Of a stretch of DNA of 21,656 nucleotides, positions 1 to 7,823 are shown one piece after another; the first letter of the stretch is position 1, and each line of letters starts with the position of its first letter. Below the pieces are notes generated by a model. The model was not told the DNA's origin. It worked only from the letters and a program-made list of their open reading frames with translations, and searched no databases. The stretch is taken from NCBI GenBank assembly GCA_024223125.1, contig JAAEOP010000941.1:1-21656 (forward strand). The letters run 5' to 3'. This DNA is from Chloroflexota bacterium. Its GTDB lineage: Bacteria; Chloroflexota; Anaerolineae; Promineifilales; Promineifilaceae. The position numbers and the translations under genes are program-made.

Positions 1-82
1 CACTCAGTTTTGTCAATCGGGTGATACTTTGGTCAACGATAGTGGGTCGTTTGTTCTTTTTAGTTTTCTGTTTTATTTTCAT
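1..82 (-). CDS. possible 5' end of a gene running off the window
   Basis: A reading frame opens with ATG at 82-80 and stays open to the window edge (27 codons). It begins MKIKQKTKKNKRPTIVDQSI, a strongly basic N-terminus. There is no clear Shine-Dalgarno sequence before this ATG, and the surrounding DNA is A+T-rich compared with the genes to its right. I do not recognise the product. It could equally be chance coding in a spacer; the sequence left of the window would settle it. Confidence 0.2.
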   Translation of the reverse strand, partial: MKIKQKTKKNKRPTIVDQSITRLTKLS

Positions 83-204
83 AAGCAACGACCATACCAT
101 CAATTATCTGATTCTTAAACCCTTTTCCCATAATTGGAATTACTGCTTAAGTTTACGAATATGGTCATAACATACCTTTTTGTAAGTGCGTCGCATCTTC
201 AGGT

Positions 205-1080
205 TTATACATATGCAGCCAGGCCGCTTTCAAATGCGGTTTGGTCGCCGTTTTCAATGCCGAACAGGGCGTCTAACAAGGCAAAGGTGCCGTTATAAAA
301 ACGGATGCGTTCCCAATAATTCTCAATTTCTGGATAAGTTGGTATGAGTCGGCGTAAAAATGGTTCGCCATAATTGAACAAGCCGGCGAAGTCAAAGGCA
401 GGATCACCCAGAATGGTGAAACCGAAATCTATGATGCCGTTGATTTGTTGGGCAGACGGGTCGTAGAGGATGTTGCCGGTTCCAAAGTCGCCGTGGCGCA
501 AACAGGGCTGGAAGTTGAATATGGCCGGGTTTTCTAGCTGGCTTTCAAATTGTTGGGCTACTGCTTTACAGGCATCCAGACGCATGTAGGGGAATAGTTT
601 CATCTGTACACGGCCGTAAATATCCAACCACTCCGCCTTCGTTTCACTGACTGGCAGCTCCCGGCCCAAAATGTCAGTAATGGGGATGCTGTGCAGTTCC
701 TTTAGAAATTGGGCTAATTGGGTAGCAATGCCATTCAAAACGGGTTCGTCTTGAATGGCGTGAACGGTGGCAAACCATAGCGGCTCCCCCGGTATCATCT
801 GGTAGCCCATAAATGCTTCGCCGATGACGGCCGTTTCCAGATCAACGTAAATTGGGTTGGGTACACATAGACTAATGTGGAGTTGCACGGCCGTTAAAAT
901 ATCTGTTTCCAGAGCTAACTGCTCAATTCCGGCCGTGAATTTAGGGAAACGGAAAATGAGCGCCTCATTGATCACCAGCACATCATTATATTGGCCGCCT
1001 TCATTTTGATTGACAGAAGTAATGATCAGCTCCGGGTAAGCTGCTTTAATGGCTTGCAATTGGGTTTGGAATGGTTTCAT
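205..1080 (-). CDS. APH-family phosphotransferase (aminoglycoside/choline kinase-like)
   Basis: This 291-residue protein has the protein-kinase-like fold signature of the APH family (PF01636). The catalytic loop RHGDFGTGNILYD is at about residues 190-203, with the Brenner-type HxDxxxxN pattern, and the magnesium-binding segment IIDFGFTILGDPAFDFA follows near residue 215. Family members transfer phosphate from ATP or GTP to aminoglycosides, macrolides, choline, homoserine or other small hydroxylated compounds, so substrate cannot be named from motifs. The start is taken as ATG at 1080; a TTG three codons upstream (1089) is also open. It is the last gene of the minus-strand set yggX-ADH-patatin-APH, 25 bases after the patatin stop, and has no obvious Shine-Dalgarno of its own. 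The family assignment is firm; resistance function is not implied. Confidence 0.85.
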   Translation of the reverse strand: MKPFQTQLQAIKAAYPELIITSVNQNEGGQYNDVLVINEALIFRFPKFTAGIEQLALETDILTAVQLHISLCVPNPIYVDLETAVIGEAFMGYQMIPGEPLWFATVHAIQDEPVLNGIATQLAQFLKELHSIPITDILGRELPVSETKAEWLDIYGRVQMKLFPYMRLDACKAVAQQFESQLENPAIFNFQPCLRHGDFGTGNILYDPSAQQINGIIDFGFTILGDPAFDFAGLFNYGEPFLRRLIPTYPEIENYWERIRFYNGTFALLDALFGIENGDQTAFESGLAAYV

Positions 1081-1105
1081 GACTGACAAAGTTTACGATG
1101 GTAGC

Positions 1106-1990
1106 TCAGGTAGTTTTTTCAACGGCCAGCGCCGCTTTTATCGTTGGGATCATGCTCTCGGCGGCCGCTTCGCCCAGACGCATATACTCCTGGCTTTTGC
1201 GCCGTGAGAAGTTGAAGTAATTGTGTCCGGCAATGGCCGGTTCGATCACACAGTCTGCCTCTTTCGCTCCGCCGCCGGCATGACGGATGAGTAATTCTAA
1301 CGCCGCTAAAGACGCGCCCAAAAAGCCTAAGCCAGGACGGTAATGAGGTACAAACAAATCTACGGCAATGATGTAATCAGCGCCCATTTCACGCACAGCA
1401 TCTACGGGTATATTGTCGCTTATGCCGCCATCGCAGTAGTAACTGCCGTCAATTTCCACTGGTGTAATGACGCCGGGCACAGAGCAGCTGGCACGCACAG
1501 CCGTAGCTAACGAACCTTGCCGCAAATATACCCGTTCCCCTATGACCATATCGGTGACAACGGCCGTAAACGGAATAGACAAATCGCATACATCCAGGTT
1601 TCCAACCATCTCCGTAATCATCCACTCCATCTTGCTAAAAGAAAACAGCCCATGCCGCGACCGTGTCAGATTGATCATATTGCGCCAGCCAGAATTGGCA
1701 GCCAAAGTGCGTAATTGGGGAATTTCTAATCCGGCACAGTAAGCTGCTCCCACAATAGCGCCAGCGCTCGTTCCGGCTATACAATCAATAGGAATGCCAG
1801 CCTGTTCCAACGCACTTATAACGCCTACATGCACCGGTCCGCGAGCCACGCCACCGCTTAAAGCCAGGCCCACTTTTTTGCGCGGCGTTTTTTTTGTTGG
1901 CGAAGGGAAGGTTGGCGGCTGGTTAAGAAAGGATGGGGGAGCTTTTTCCGTTACAGTTTGTTCCTGTGTTAAGGTCATTTCACAACTCAC
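1106..1990 (-). CDS. patatin-like phospholipase (RssA-type serine hydrolase)
   Basis: A 294-residue serine-aspartate dyad lipid hydrolase of the patatin family (PF01734). The oxyanion-hole segment GGVARG is near residues 46-51, the nucleophile elbow GTSAG holds the catalytic serine near residue 75, and the second catalytic motif DGG (in CDGGISDNIPV) is near residue 187. The order and spacing are those of small bacterial RssA/YchK-like proteins, which are cytosolic or membrane-associated acyl hydrolases. The first 40 residues are Pro/Thr/Lys-rich and look like a disordered tail. The GTG at 1990 lies 2 bases after the alcohol dehydrogenase stop, suggesting translational coupling; an in-frame ATG at 1978 is an equally good start and gives 290 residues. 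Its substrate is unknown. Confidence 0.88.
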   Translation of the reverse strand: MSCEMTLTQEQTVTEKAPPSFLNQPPTFPSPTKKTPRKKVGLALSGGVARGPVHVGVISALEQAGIPIDCIAGTSAGAIVGAAYCAGLEIPQLRTLAANSGWRNMINLTRSRHGLFSFSKMEWMITEMVGNLDVCDLSIPFTAVVTDMVIGERVYLRQGSLATAVRASCSVPGVITPVEIDGSYYCDGGISDNIPVDAVREMGADYIIAVDLFVPHYRPGLGFLGASLAALELLIRHAGGGAKEADCVIEPAIAGHNYFNFSRRKSQEYMRLGEAAAESMIPTIKAALAVEKTT

Positions 1991-1992
1991 TA

Positions 1993-3156
1993 CTAAAAAT
2001 CTACCTCACGGCCGTCAAAAGCATATCGGAATATCTGTTCAATTTCGTCCCGTTCTGGGTAGCGGCGAGACATCAGAGTGTTGGCGTCCATCTCTACATG
2101 GTCGCACAGCAAGGAGAGGTTTGTGTCCAGAGCATCTTTAGAAATACCGACTTCCCTTAAATTGGTAGGCTGGCCGATGTTTTGCATGAGTTGGCACACG
2201 GCCGCAGCTAACTGCCGCGCCGCGCTGGCTTCATCTTCATGGGGTAGTCCCAAGATCATCGCCAGGTCGCCGTAGCGGCCGACACCCCCGTTGGCAACAA
2301 ATTGGATGGTGTAGGGGAGGAAGATGGCTGTGATACGGCCGTGTGGAATCTGATGAAAAACAGCCCCGGCGCTGTGCCCAAAGGCATGGGCTAAGGCGAC
2401 TTGGCTGTTTCCCAATGTCATCCCGGCAATGGCGGCCGCGTTGGCCATTTTCTCTCTGGCTTCTTCGTCGTCGGCGCCGTTTTTCACTGCTCGCGGCAAA
2501 TAATCAAACACCATCCGCGCTGCCTGTAAGGCCAACCCATCACTGAAATCGTTGGCCCAATTGCAACTGAACGCTTCTACAGCGTGGGTTAATGCGTCAA
2601 TACCTGAATCGGCCGTAATTTGCTGCGGCAGATGGGCTGTAAAAACGGGATCGACAATGGCAATATCGGGCGTCACTTCCCGCGAACCCAACGTTAATTT
2701 GCGCTGTTCTTCCGTGTCTGTCAGAACAATACCGTGGCTGGCTTCGGAGCCGGTGCCGGCGGTGGTGGGAATGCAGATGAGGTGGGCTTTCTGGCGCAGA
2801 TTCAGCGTTTCAAAAGGGCTAATCTCTTCCGGTTCCAGGTCGGGACGTTCATACAAAATCCACATCGCTTTGGCCGCGTCCATACAGGAACCACCGCCCA
2901 GACCAATGATCCAGTCAGGTCCGACTTCGTGCATCAAGTTTGCGCCTCGTTTGATTGTTTTTACAGATGGGTCTGGTTCTACTTCAGCAAAGATGTGGCT
3001 GTCGGCCGTTGGCAGTGCATCCTGTACCCGCTGTACATGTCCCAACTGTACTAGATTTTCATCTGTCACAATAAAGACGCGCTGCATTGTCAATTCGTTT
3101 AATTGATCGAGCGCATCTTCACCAAAATAAGATTCTGGAGCGCGAAAAAACCACAT
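1993..3156 (-). CDS. iron-containing alcohol dehydrogenase (group III)
   Basis: A 387-residue NAD(P)-dependent dehydrogenase of the iron-dependent family (PF00465). The N-terminal nucleotide-binding domain carries GLGGGSCMDAAK (residues 85-96) and TAGTGSEAS (132-140). The C-terminal metal domain supplies the expected ligands: Asp187 and His191 in GIDALTHAVEAF, His257 in ALAHAFGH and His272 in IPHGR. Length and motif order are normal. Members reduce or oxidise short-chain alcohols, lactaldehyde, 1,3-propanediol or related carbonyls; specificity cannot be read from the sequence. The start is ATG 3156, only 12 bases after the yggX stop, with AAGG about 11 bases upstream. It is probably cotranscribed with yggX, the patatin gene and the kinase gene. 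Confidence 0.93.
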   Translation of the reverse strand: MWFFRAPESYFGEDALDQLNELTMQRVFIVTDENLVQLGHVQRVQDALPTADSHIFAEVEPDPSVKTIKRGANLMHEVGPDWIIGLGGGSCMDAAKAMWILYERPDLEPEEISPFETLNLRQKAHLICIPTTAGTGSEASHGIVLTDTEEQRKLTLGSREVTPDIAIVDPVFTAHLPQQITADSGIDALTHAVEAFSCNWANDFSDGLALQAARMVFDYLPRAVKNGADDEEAREKMANAAAIAGMTLGNSQVALAHAFGHSAGAVFHQIPHGRITAIFLPYTIQFVANGGVGRYGDLAMILGLPHEDEASAARQLAAAVCQLMQNIGQPTNLREVGISKDALDTNLSLLCDHVEMDANTLMSRRYPERDEIEQIFRYAFDGREVDF

Positions 3157-3168
3157 AAGATTTAGACC

Positions 3169-3474
3169 TTACTTTTTGCGCGGCGCGGCCGCAGGCGGCG
3201 ACCAATCTTCCGGCATCTGCGCTCCTACGCCAAAAAAGAACTCTTCCATCTGTTCAAACAAAAATTCCTGGGCACGGGGGTCGGCCAAGTTCAGGCCGTA
3301 ATGATTAATTAAGATGGTTGACTGCTCTTGCCACATTTTCCACCCTTGTTTGGAAATCTGGTCATAAATACGCTGTCCCATCTCTCCTGGAAAAGGGGGT
3401 TTGTCTAAAGCCTCGGCTTCATGCCCCAGTTTGGCGCAATCTATCACCCATATTGTTTTTTCTCTTCTAGCCAT
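3169..3474 (-). CDS. yggX: YggX-family Fe(II)-trafficking / oxidative damage protection protein
   Basis: A 101-residue protein matching the YggX family (PF04362): PFPGEMGQRIYDQISKQGW, then MWQEQSTILINHYGLNL and a C-terminal helix QEFLFEQMEEFFF. The single conserved N-terminal cysteine of the family is present as Cys13 (VIDCAKLG). In enterobacteria this protein protects iron-sulfur clusters from oxidants and is linked to iron traffic. The start is set at ATG 3474 (MARREK) because an AGAGG box lies about 9 bases upstream; the longer open frame to 3555 overlaps the divergent gene. The C-terminus is extended by a Pro/Ala/Lys tail not seen in the short enterobacterial protein. It heads a minus-strand gene set and is divergent from the formyltransferase gene with under 50 bases between their likely starts. 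Confidence 0.85.
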   Translation of the reverse strand: MARREKTIWVIDCAKLGHEAEALDKPPFPGEMGQRIYDQISKQGWKMWQEQSTILINHYGLNLADPRAQEFLFEQMEEFFFGVGAQMPEDWSPPAAAPRKK

Positions 3475-3522
3475 TGTGATAACCTCTATAGGGTAATTAT
3501 TAAGTTTTTCTTCAAGGATTAT

Positions 3523-4458
3523 ATGACGTTGACAGGCGGAGGCAAACCAATTCATTTTTCGACGATGCGGGTTTTGTTTATGGGCATGTCTGGCATCTTA
3601 TCACGGACTCCTTTGGCGATTTTATTGTCTGGCGGGGTGAATGTGTGTGGGGTGGCGCTGCCGGCGGCAACCTTACCGCCATATGTGTTGCCAATAAACG
3701 GCCGTTCCCTCATCCCTTCCCAACCCAATTCTATCCCCTTAACCGCTAACCCAGGCATGTTGCCATTAGCCGCGCAGCACAAATTGCCCGTGTACCCTGT
3801 GCGACGTTTGGGAGATGAGGAGATGGTGGCGGCGCTGACGGCCGTCCAACCCGACCTCATCTGTGTTTCCTGCTTTGACCAGATTGTTCCCCCAGCTATT
3901 TTGAACTTGCCCCGATTTGGCTGCCTCAATTTGCATCCTTCGTTGCTGCCCCATTTTCGGGGGCCGTCGCCACTATTTTGGACTTTGCACGCCGGGCAGA
4001 AGGAAACGGGAGTGACGGTGCATTTTATGGATGAGGGGTTGGACAGTGGCGATATTGCTTTGCAATCTGGTGTGACCTTGCCGGATGGTCTGAGTGGGGC
4101 GCAGGTGGAACAGATGACGGCCGAGCGAGGGGGACGATTGTTGTTAACGGCCGTCAAACAATTAGCCACAGGATATTTACCTCGTCAGCCACAGCCGTTG
4201 GGCGGTTCTTACCAATCTAGCCCCCAGGCAGAAGATTTCCGTCTGGACACAAATTGGTCTGCTCAACGCGCCTTTAATTTTATGCGTGGGACACAGGAAT
4301 GGGCACGGCCGTATCCCGTCAATGTAGCTGGTGAAGAGGTGTGGTTGAGGACGGCCGTGGCCTGCCATCCCCGCCAAGCTCAATCCCGACCCTTCATCCG
4401 CCAGAGCAAAGCTGTTTCTATCCAATTCAGTCCCGGTGTTCTCGTTGCTCAACCCTGA
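3523..4458 (+). CDS. formyltransferase-family protein (methionyl-tRNA formyltransferase-like)
   Basis: The protein contains the formyl_transf_N fold (PF00551) with the catalytic triad pattern: Asn and His in CLNLHPSLLPHFRG and Asp in GLDSGDIALQ. The first is the variant of the Fmt motif HxSLLPxxRG. A shortened region resembling the Fmt C-terminal domain follows (SAQRAFNFMRGTQEWARPYP), then a tail of about 30 residues without recognisable features. Two starts compete: ATG 3523, with AAGGA at 3514-3518, giving 311 residues; and ATG 3565 (MRVLFMG), where family similarity begins, giving 297 residues. It could be a true tRNA formyltransferase or a sugar-nucleotide or amino-sugar formyltransferase; the reduced C-terminal domain makes the tRNA role uncertain. 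It is a lone plus-strand gene divergent from yggX. Confidence 0.75.
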   Translation: MTLTGGGKPIHFSTMRVLFMGMSGILSRTPLAILLSGGVNVCGVALPAATLPPYVLPINGRSLIPSQPNSIPLTANPGMLPLAAQHKLPVYPVRRLGDEEMVAALTAVQPDLICVSCFDQIVPPAILNLPRFGCLNLHPSLLPHFRGPSPLFWTLHAGQKETGVTVHFMDEGLDSGDIALQSGVTLPDGLSGAQVEQMTAERGGRLLLTAVKQLATGYLPRQPQPLGGSYQSSPQAEDFRLDTNWSAQRAFNFMRGTQEWARPYPVNVAGEEVWLRTAVACHPRQAQSRPFIRQSKAVSIQFSPGVLVAQP

Positions 4459-4571
4459 TTGATAAATCTTTTTTCGGGAAGTCGACAACAGATTTTAAGA
4501 AAGGAACTGATTGGCGTCTTCTCTGGAAAACCCTGTTGGTGACTCCAATCTGTTGAAATCATATTCCCTCT

Positions 4572-4599
4572 TTGAACTCCTCCCCGACTCCGGTACAAT
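4572..4599 (+). promoter_or_regulatory. sigma-70-type promoter for the diaphorase genes
   Basis: TTGAAC (4572-4577) and TACAAT (4594-4599) are separated by 16 bases. Transcription would begin near 4606, leaving a leader of about 80 bases before the NuoE/NuoF start at 4688. That leader is mostly made of the ACG-type degenerate repeat at 4635-4672. Confidence 0.6.
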
Positions 4600-4634
4600 G
4601 AACCCATCTAACAAATATCCGCGTACTGCCTCAC

Positions 4635-4672
4635 ACGCATTACGCATCACAAGATACGGATTACGAATTATG
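4635..4672 (+). repeat. degenerate ACG-type short-unit repeat
   Basis: The stretch is built from near-copies of a 9-base unit, of the kind ACGCATTAC / ACGCATCAC / ACGGATTAC / ACGAATTA. Its right end, GATACGGATTACGAATTATG (4653-4672), matches the opposite strand of 15674-15693, inside an ABC transporter gene, at 16 of 20 positions. It lies in the untranslated leader of the diaphorase genes. Confidence 0.6.
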
Positions 4673-4687
4673 CAAACGAGGCGACTC

Positions 4688-6421
4688 ATGACAACCACAG
4701 ATCTTATTGACCTTTCTCTATTAGACCCCGTTCTGGAAAAATACCAGGGCCGCAAACGAGATGCTCTCCTGCCCATGCTGTATGAGGTTCAGGCCATCTA
4801 TGGCTGGCTGCCGCGAGAGGTGCAGGAGGCGGTTGGCAAAACGCTGCGGGCGCCCCTGGCCGATATTCATGGGGTTATCGAGTTTTATACGATGTTTTAT
4901 AATCGGCCGATGGCTTCCCACGTCATTCGGGTTTGTGAAGATGTGGCTTGCCAATTGGCGGATTGTGAAGCGGTGCATGAAGCCGTCTCCCAAAAGCTGG
5001 GGTTGGAAGATGGGCAGATGAGTGACAACGGCCGTATTGCTTACGAACGGGTCCCTTGCCTGGGCATGTGCGAACATGCACCCTCGGCCCTCAATGGCGA
5101 CCGGCCCGCCGGAGACTTGACCCCCGAAGCGGTAGATGATTTTCTGGCCGGAAATGCTCCCGAACCAGCCCCCAAAATTTATGGTAGTCCCCGATTAAAA
5201 TTATTCCGTGTCGGCAAAATTGCTCCTGACAGCCTGCAAGATTATCTGGCGCTGGAAGGGTATGACGGCTTGCAAAACGCAATGCAATTTACCCCGGAAG
5301 AGATTATCAACTGGATGGACGAGAGCCGCATTTTAGGGCGGGGCGGGGCTATGTTCCCCTTAGGCTTAAAATGGAAATTTACGCACAGCGCTCCTGGTAC
5401 GGCCGCTGAAAAACATATCGTCGCCAACTGTGATGAAAGCGAACCGGGAACCTTCAAAGATCGCGGCCTGATGGAAGAAGACCCGTACAGCCTGATTGAA
5501 GCGATGACGTTGGCAGCCTATGTCGTTGGGGCGGAAAATGGTTGGATTTTTATTCGCGGCGAATATCCTCGCGCTGCTAAACGGCTGGCTAATGCGGTTG
5601 CCAAAGCGCGGCAAGCGGGTTATCTGGGGCGGGATATTTTGGGACGGCCGGGTTTCCATTTTGATATTGAAATCCGGCGCGGTGCAGGAGCCTACATTTG
5701 CGGTGAAGAGACAGCCCTCTTTGAAGCGATTGAGGGCAAACGGGGCTTTCCCCGCATTAAGCCACCTTTTCCCACAACAGATGGTCTTTTCAACCAGCCC
5801 ACGGCCATCAACAATGTAGAAACGCTGGCGGCGGCGTTGGCAGTAGCCCGCATTGGTTGGCAAGAGTGGGCTAAAGTTGGCACGGCCGATTCGGTAGGTA
5901 CAAAATGGTTTTGCCTGAGCGGACATGTCAATCTGCCCGGCTTGTATGAACTGCCGTTTGGGGTTACGGTGCGGGAGTTAATCGAGATGGGGGGTGGGGT
6001 GAAAGACGGCCGAAACATCCAGGCCGTTCTCATTGGCGGTGCGGCTGGCATCTTCCTTAGCCCCGATCAATTGGATTACCAACTGACGTATGAATCCTCG
6101 CGCAACAATGCTTTCCCGATTGGTTCCGGGGTGGTGATGGTAGTGGATGGCACGGTCGATATGCGTCACACCTTGTACCATCTGGCCCATTTCTTTGCCC
6201 ATGAAAGTTGCGGCAAATGCTTCCCTTGTCAGATTGGCAGCCAGCGGCAGATGGAAATTTTGCATCACATTGCCGACAATGGCGGCTCTCAACCGGGCGA
6301 CAAAGCACGTTTGCTGGATGTGGGTTTTACGATGACGGAAACTTCTTTATGTGGATTAGGGCAGACGGCGGCAACAGCCGTGATGAGCGCTATAAATCTG
6401 TGGCCAGAGTTGGTTGAATGA
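4688..6421 (+). CDS. fused NuoE-NuoF diaphorase subunit (NADH-binding)
   Basis: A 577-residue fusion of two complex-I-type subunits. Residues 1-140 are NuoE/HoxE-like (thioredoxin-fold [2Fe-2S], PF01257) with ligands Cys83, Cys88, Cys124 and Cys128 (CEDVAC and CLGMC). Residues about 165-577 are NuoF/HoxF-like (PF01512, PF10531, PF10589): [13 protein letters not shown] (217-229) and [13 protein letters not shown] (247-259) bind FMN and [23 protein letters not shown] (332-350) is the family signature, and SCGKCFPC plus Cys555 (ligands 508, 511, 514, 555) hold a [4Fe-4S] cluster. The start ATG 4688 has GAGG six bases upstream; the frame continues open to 4511 through repeat DNA but lacks homology there. 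The protein should pass electrons between NADH and the next subunit in a soluble hydrogenase or formate dehydrogenase type of complex. Confidence 0.93.
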   Translation: MTTTDLIDLSLLDPVLEKYQGRKRDALLPMLYEVQAIYGWLPREVQEAVGKTLRAPLADIHGVIEFYTMFYNRPMASHVIRVCEDVACQLADCEAVHEAVSQKLGLEDGQMSDNGRIAYERVPCLGMCEHAPSALNGDRPAGDLTPEAVDDFLAGNAPEPAPKIYGSPRLKLFRVGKIAPDSLQDYLALEGYDGLQNAMQFTPEEIINWMDESRILGRGGAMFPLGLKWKFTHSAPGTAAEKHIVANCDESEPGTFKDRGLMEEDPYSLIEAMTLAAYVVGAENGWIFIRGEYPRAAKRLANAVAKARQAGYLGRDILGRPGFHFDIEIRRGAGAYICGEETALFEAIEGKRGFPRIKPPFPTTDGLFNQPTAINNVETLAAALAVARIGWQEWAKVGTADSVGTKWFCLSGHVNLPGLYELPFGVTVRELIEMGGGVKDGRNIQAVLIGGAAGIFLSPDQLDYQLTYESSRNNAFPIGSGVVMVVDGTVDMRHTLYHLAHFFAHESCGKCFPCQIGSQRQMEILHHIADNGGSQPGDKARLLDVGFTMTETSLCGLGQTAATAVMSAINLWPELVE

Positions 6422-6466
6422 GATTTGGAGATTGGGGATTGAGAGATTGTAAATCTCCAATCTCTT
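6421..6466. repeat. AGATT-type degenerate inverted repeat, copy 1
   Basis: The spacer between the two diaphorase genes consists of near-copies of a GAGATTGG unit followed, after GTA, by the reverse complement AATCTCCAATCTCT, so the RNA could fold into an imperfect hairpin. It begins at the last base of the NuoE/NuoF stop codon. It ends just before the Shine-Dalgarno of the next gene. Related copies are at 9294-9332, 11338-11402 and 16841-16897. Confidence 0.7.
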
Positions 6467-6477
6467 GGGAGAAGAAA

Positions 6478-7197
6478 ATGAGCAATACAGTCACGCTAAA
6501 AATTGATGGACAAGAAGTTACTGTGCCGAATGGTACGACGATTTTGGAGGCGGCCGCGCAGTTGGGGATTGAGATTCCGGTGATTTGTTATCATCCACAT
6601 TTGTCGGCCAATGGGTTGTGCCGGATTTGCTCGGTGGATGCCGGGCAGCGGGTGCAGTTGGCGGCCTGTGTCACCCACTGTGGCGATGACATGGAAATTG
6701 AGACGCATAATGAGGATGTGGGGCGCGGCCGTCGAACTGTCCTGGAAATGTTGGCTGCCACCGTCAACCTGGATGAAGCTCCCGAAATTTTGCAACTGCT
6801 CCAGGAATATGAAGCAGAGATAGATCGCTTTACGGCCGGGGCACAGCGCACGGCTCCCATTTATGATGACAATCCCTTTTATTTGCGAGACTATAACCAG
6901 TGCATTAACTGTTGGCGCTGTGTGCAGGTGTGTGCGGAGGATGCCCAATATACGTTTGCCTTGAGTTTTGACGGCCGTGGTTTCCATACCCAAATTGGCA
7001 CCTTCATGGGCGACGGTATGACCGACACCACCTGCGTCTTTTGCGGTCAATGCATTGGCGTCTGTCCCACCGGCGCCCTCAAATCCAAGCGGCAAGCCCT
7101 CCTAGAACAAGGCTATGACCCCGACGCCATCTTCGAAGCTACCCGTCGCAAACGGAGAAAGAAATTATCTACCGGACACTTAGGGTCAATATCCTGA
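6478..7197 (+). CDS. HoxU/NuoG-N-terminal-like iron-sulfur subunit
   Basis: A 239-residue electron-transfer subunit. Residues 1-75 form a [2Fe-2S] ferredoxin domain with Cys37, Cys48, Cys51 and Cys64. Residues 135-200 hold two [4Fe-4S] motifs: [11 protein letters not shown] (142, 145, 148, 152) and [11 protein letters not shown] (186, 189, 192, 196). The intervening segment, which in NuoG, HoxU and formate dehydrogenases normally carries an HxxxCxxCxxxxxC cluster, has no cysteine here ([17 protein letters not shown] aligns where it should be). The start ATG 6478 follows GGGAGAAG; an upstream in-frame ATG at 6418 would be encoded by repeat DNA. It should take electrons from the NuoE/NuoF fusion. 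The protein ends in a basic tail just where the molybdopterin domain of a formate dehydrogenase alpha chain would begin. Confidence 0.85.
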   Translation: MSNTVTLKIDGQEVTVPNGTTILEAAAQLGIEIPVICYHPHLSANGLCRICSVDAGQRVQLAACVTHCGDDMEIETHNEDVGRGRRTVLEMLAATVNLDEAPEILQLLQEYEAEIDRFTAGAQRTAPIYDDNPFYLRDYNQCINCWRCVQVCAEDAQYTFALSFDGRGFHTQIGTFMGDGMTDTTCVFCGQCIGVCPTGALKSKRQALLEQGYDPDAIFEATRRKRRKKLSTGHLGSIS

Positions 7198-7366
7198 CGA
7201 AAGAATAACGGCCATAAAACCAGTCATCGCGTAAACTTCAAGTTCAAACAAGTCTAACAACCCTGTTTGCAGATGTAGAGATAAACCGGGGAGGACTGGT
7301 AGCCAAAGCCCTTTCTGACGAGGATCGTTAAGATATTGTATCATTTAGCCAAAAGGAGAGTGTAAC

Positions 7367-7396
7367 ATGCTCAAATCAATTGAGGATATCATTTGA
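7367..7396 (+). CDS. 9-codon mini-ORF overlapping the hicA start
   Basis: ATG 7367 is preceded by an AAAAGGAG box with seven to eight bases of spacing, the best ribosome site in this region. The frame reads MLKSIEDII and stops at TGA 7394-7396. That stop overlaps the TTG start codon of hicA (7393-7395) by two bases. This layout would allow termination-reinitiation, making toxin synthesis depend on the mini-ORF. The peptide may have no function of its own. Confidence 0.4.
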   Translation: MLKSIEDII

Positions 7397-7581
7397 AGGT
7401 TCGAAAAGTTATCAAATTTATTGAGAGTGACGGTTGGTATTTAGTACGTACCAAAGGTAGCCATCGACAATTCAAACATCCTCGCAAACCTGGTACTGTT
7501 ACCGTATCTGGTAATTTGGGTAAAGAGATGCCGCCAGATACATTCAACAGTGTGTTGAAGCAAGCTCGACTTAAGGAGTAG
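7393..7581 (+). CDS. hicA: HicA-family mRNA interferase toxin
   Basis: A 62-residue protein of the HicA/YcfA family (PF07927) with the double-stranded-RNA-binding-like fold. The catalytic histidine lies in GSHRQFKHP (about residues 22-30) and the second family block is GTVTVSGNLGKEMPPDTFNSVLKQA. HicA toxins cleave mRNA and tmRNA when not held by HicB. The start is a TTG at 7393, seven bases after TGAGG and overlapping the stop of the 9-codon mini-ORF; there is no in-frame ATG nearby. The toxin comes before the antitoxin, as is usual for hicAB, with three bases between them. Confidence 0.9.
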   Translation: MKVRKVIKFIESDGWYLVRTKGSHRQFKHPRKPGTVTVSGNLGKEMPPDTFNSVLKQARLKE

Positions 7582-7584
7582 ATC

Positions 7585-7797
7585 ATGGAATATATGGTAA
7601 TCATTGAACAGGGTGAAGATAGTTATGGGGCCTATGTGCCTGATTTACCCGGCTGTGTGGCTGTGGGGGATACACGAGAAGAAGTCCGGGCGCTCATTCA
7701 AGAAGCAATTGTTTTGCACCTGGAAATGCTGCAAGAAGATGGTTTGCCTATTCCCCATCCCCACTCAGCCAGTGAATATGTGGCCGTCTCTGCCTGA
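7585..7797 (+). CDS. hicB: HicB-family antitoxin (short form)
   Basis: A 70-residue protein with the partial RNase-H-like HicB fold (PF15919/UPF0150): MVIIEQGEDSYGAYVPDLPG, then CVAVGDTREEVRALIQEAIVLHLEML. It neutralises HicA by covering its active site. No C-terminal ribbon-helix-helix or helix-turn-helix DNA-binding domain is present, so this short form may not repress its own promoter. AAGGAG immediately before ATG 7585 overlaps the hicA stop. It lies 26 bases upstream of moeA on the same strand, so read-through into moeA is likely. Confidence 0.88.
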   Translation: MEYMVIIEQGEDSYGAYVPDLPGCVAVGDTREEVRALIQEAIVLHLEMLQEDGLPIPHPHSASEYVAVSA

Positions 7798-7823
7798 GGC
7801 TGGATTTGTGGAGTGGTTGTGAC

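Noticed and set aside
205..1080. Calling the APH-family protein an aminoglycoside resistance gene
   Set aside because: The kinase motifs are shared by many non-resistance enzymes, and the neighbours (alcohol dehydrogenase, patatin) give no hint of drug resistance.
3552..4169. Open frame of 205 codons on the minus strand opposite the formyltransferase gene
   Set aside because: It has no recognisable motif, overlaps a gene with intact catalytic motifs on the other strand, and would run into the yggX leader.
4635..4672. Possible CRISPR-like direct repeats
   Set aside because: Units are about 9 bases, imperfect and contiguous, without unique spacers; no cas genes are present.
4511..4687. Upstream extension of the NuoE/NuoF frame
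   Set aside because: The extra residues are encoded by promoter and repeat DNA, while ATG 4688 has a well-spaced GAGG and starts where family similarity begins.
5366..5926. Open frame of 186 codons on the minus strand inside the NuoE/NuoF gene
   Set aside because: It lies fully within well-supported coding sequence, and its translation is low in sensible domain features; it is a shadow of the real gene.
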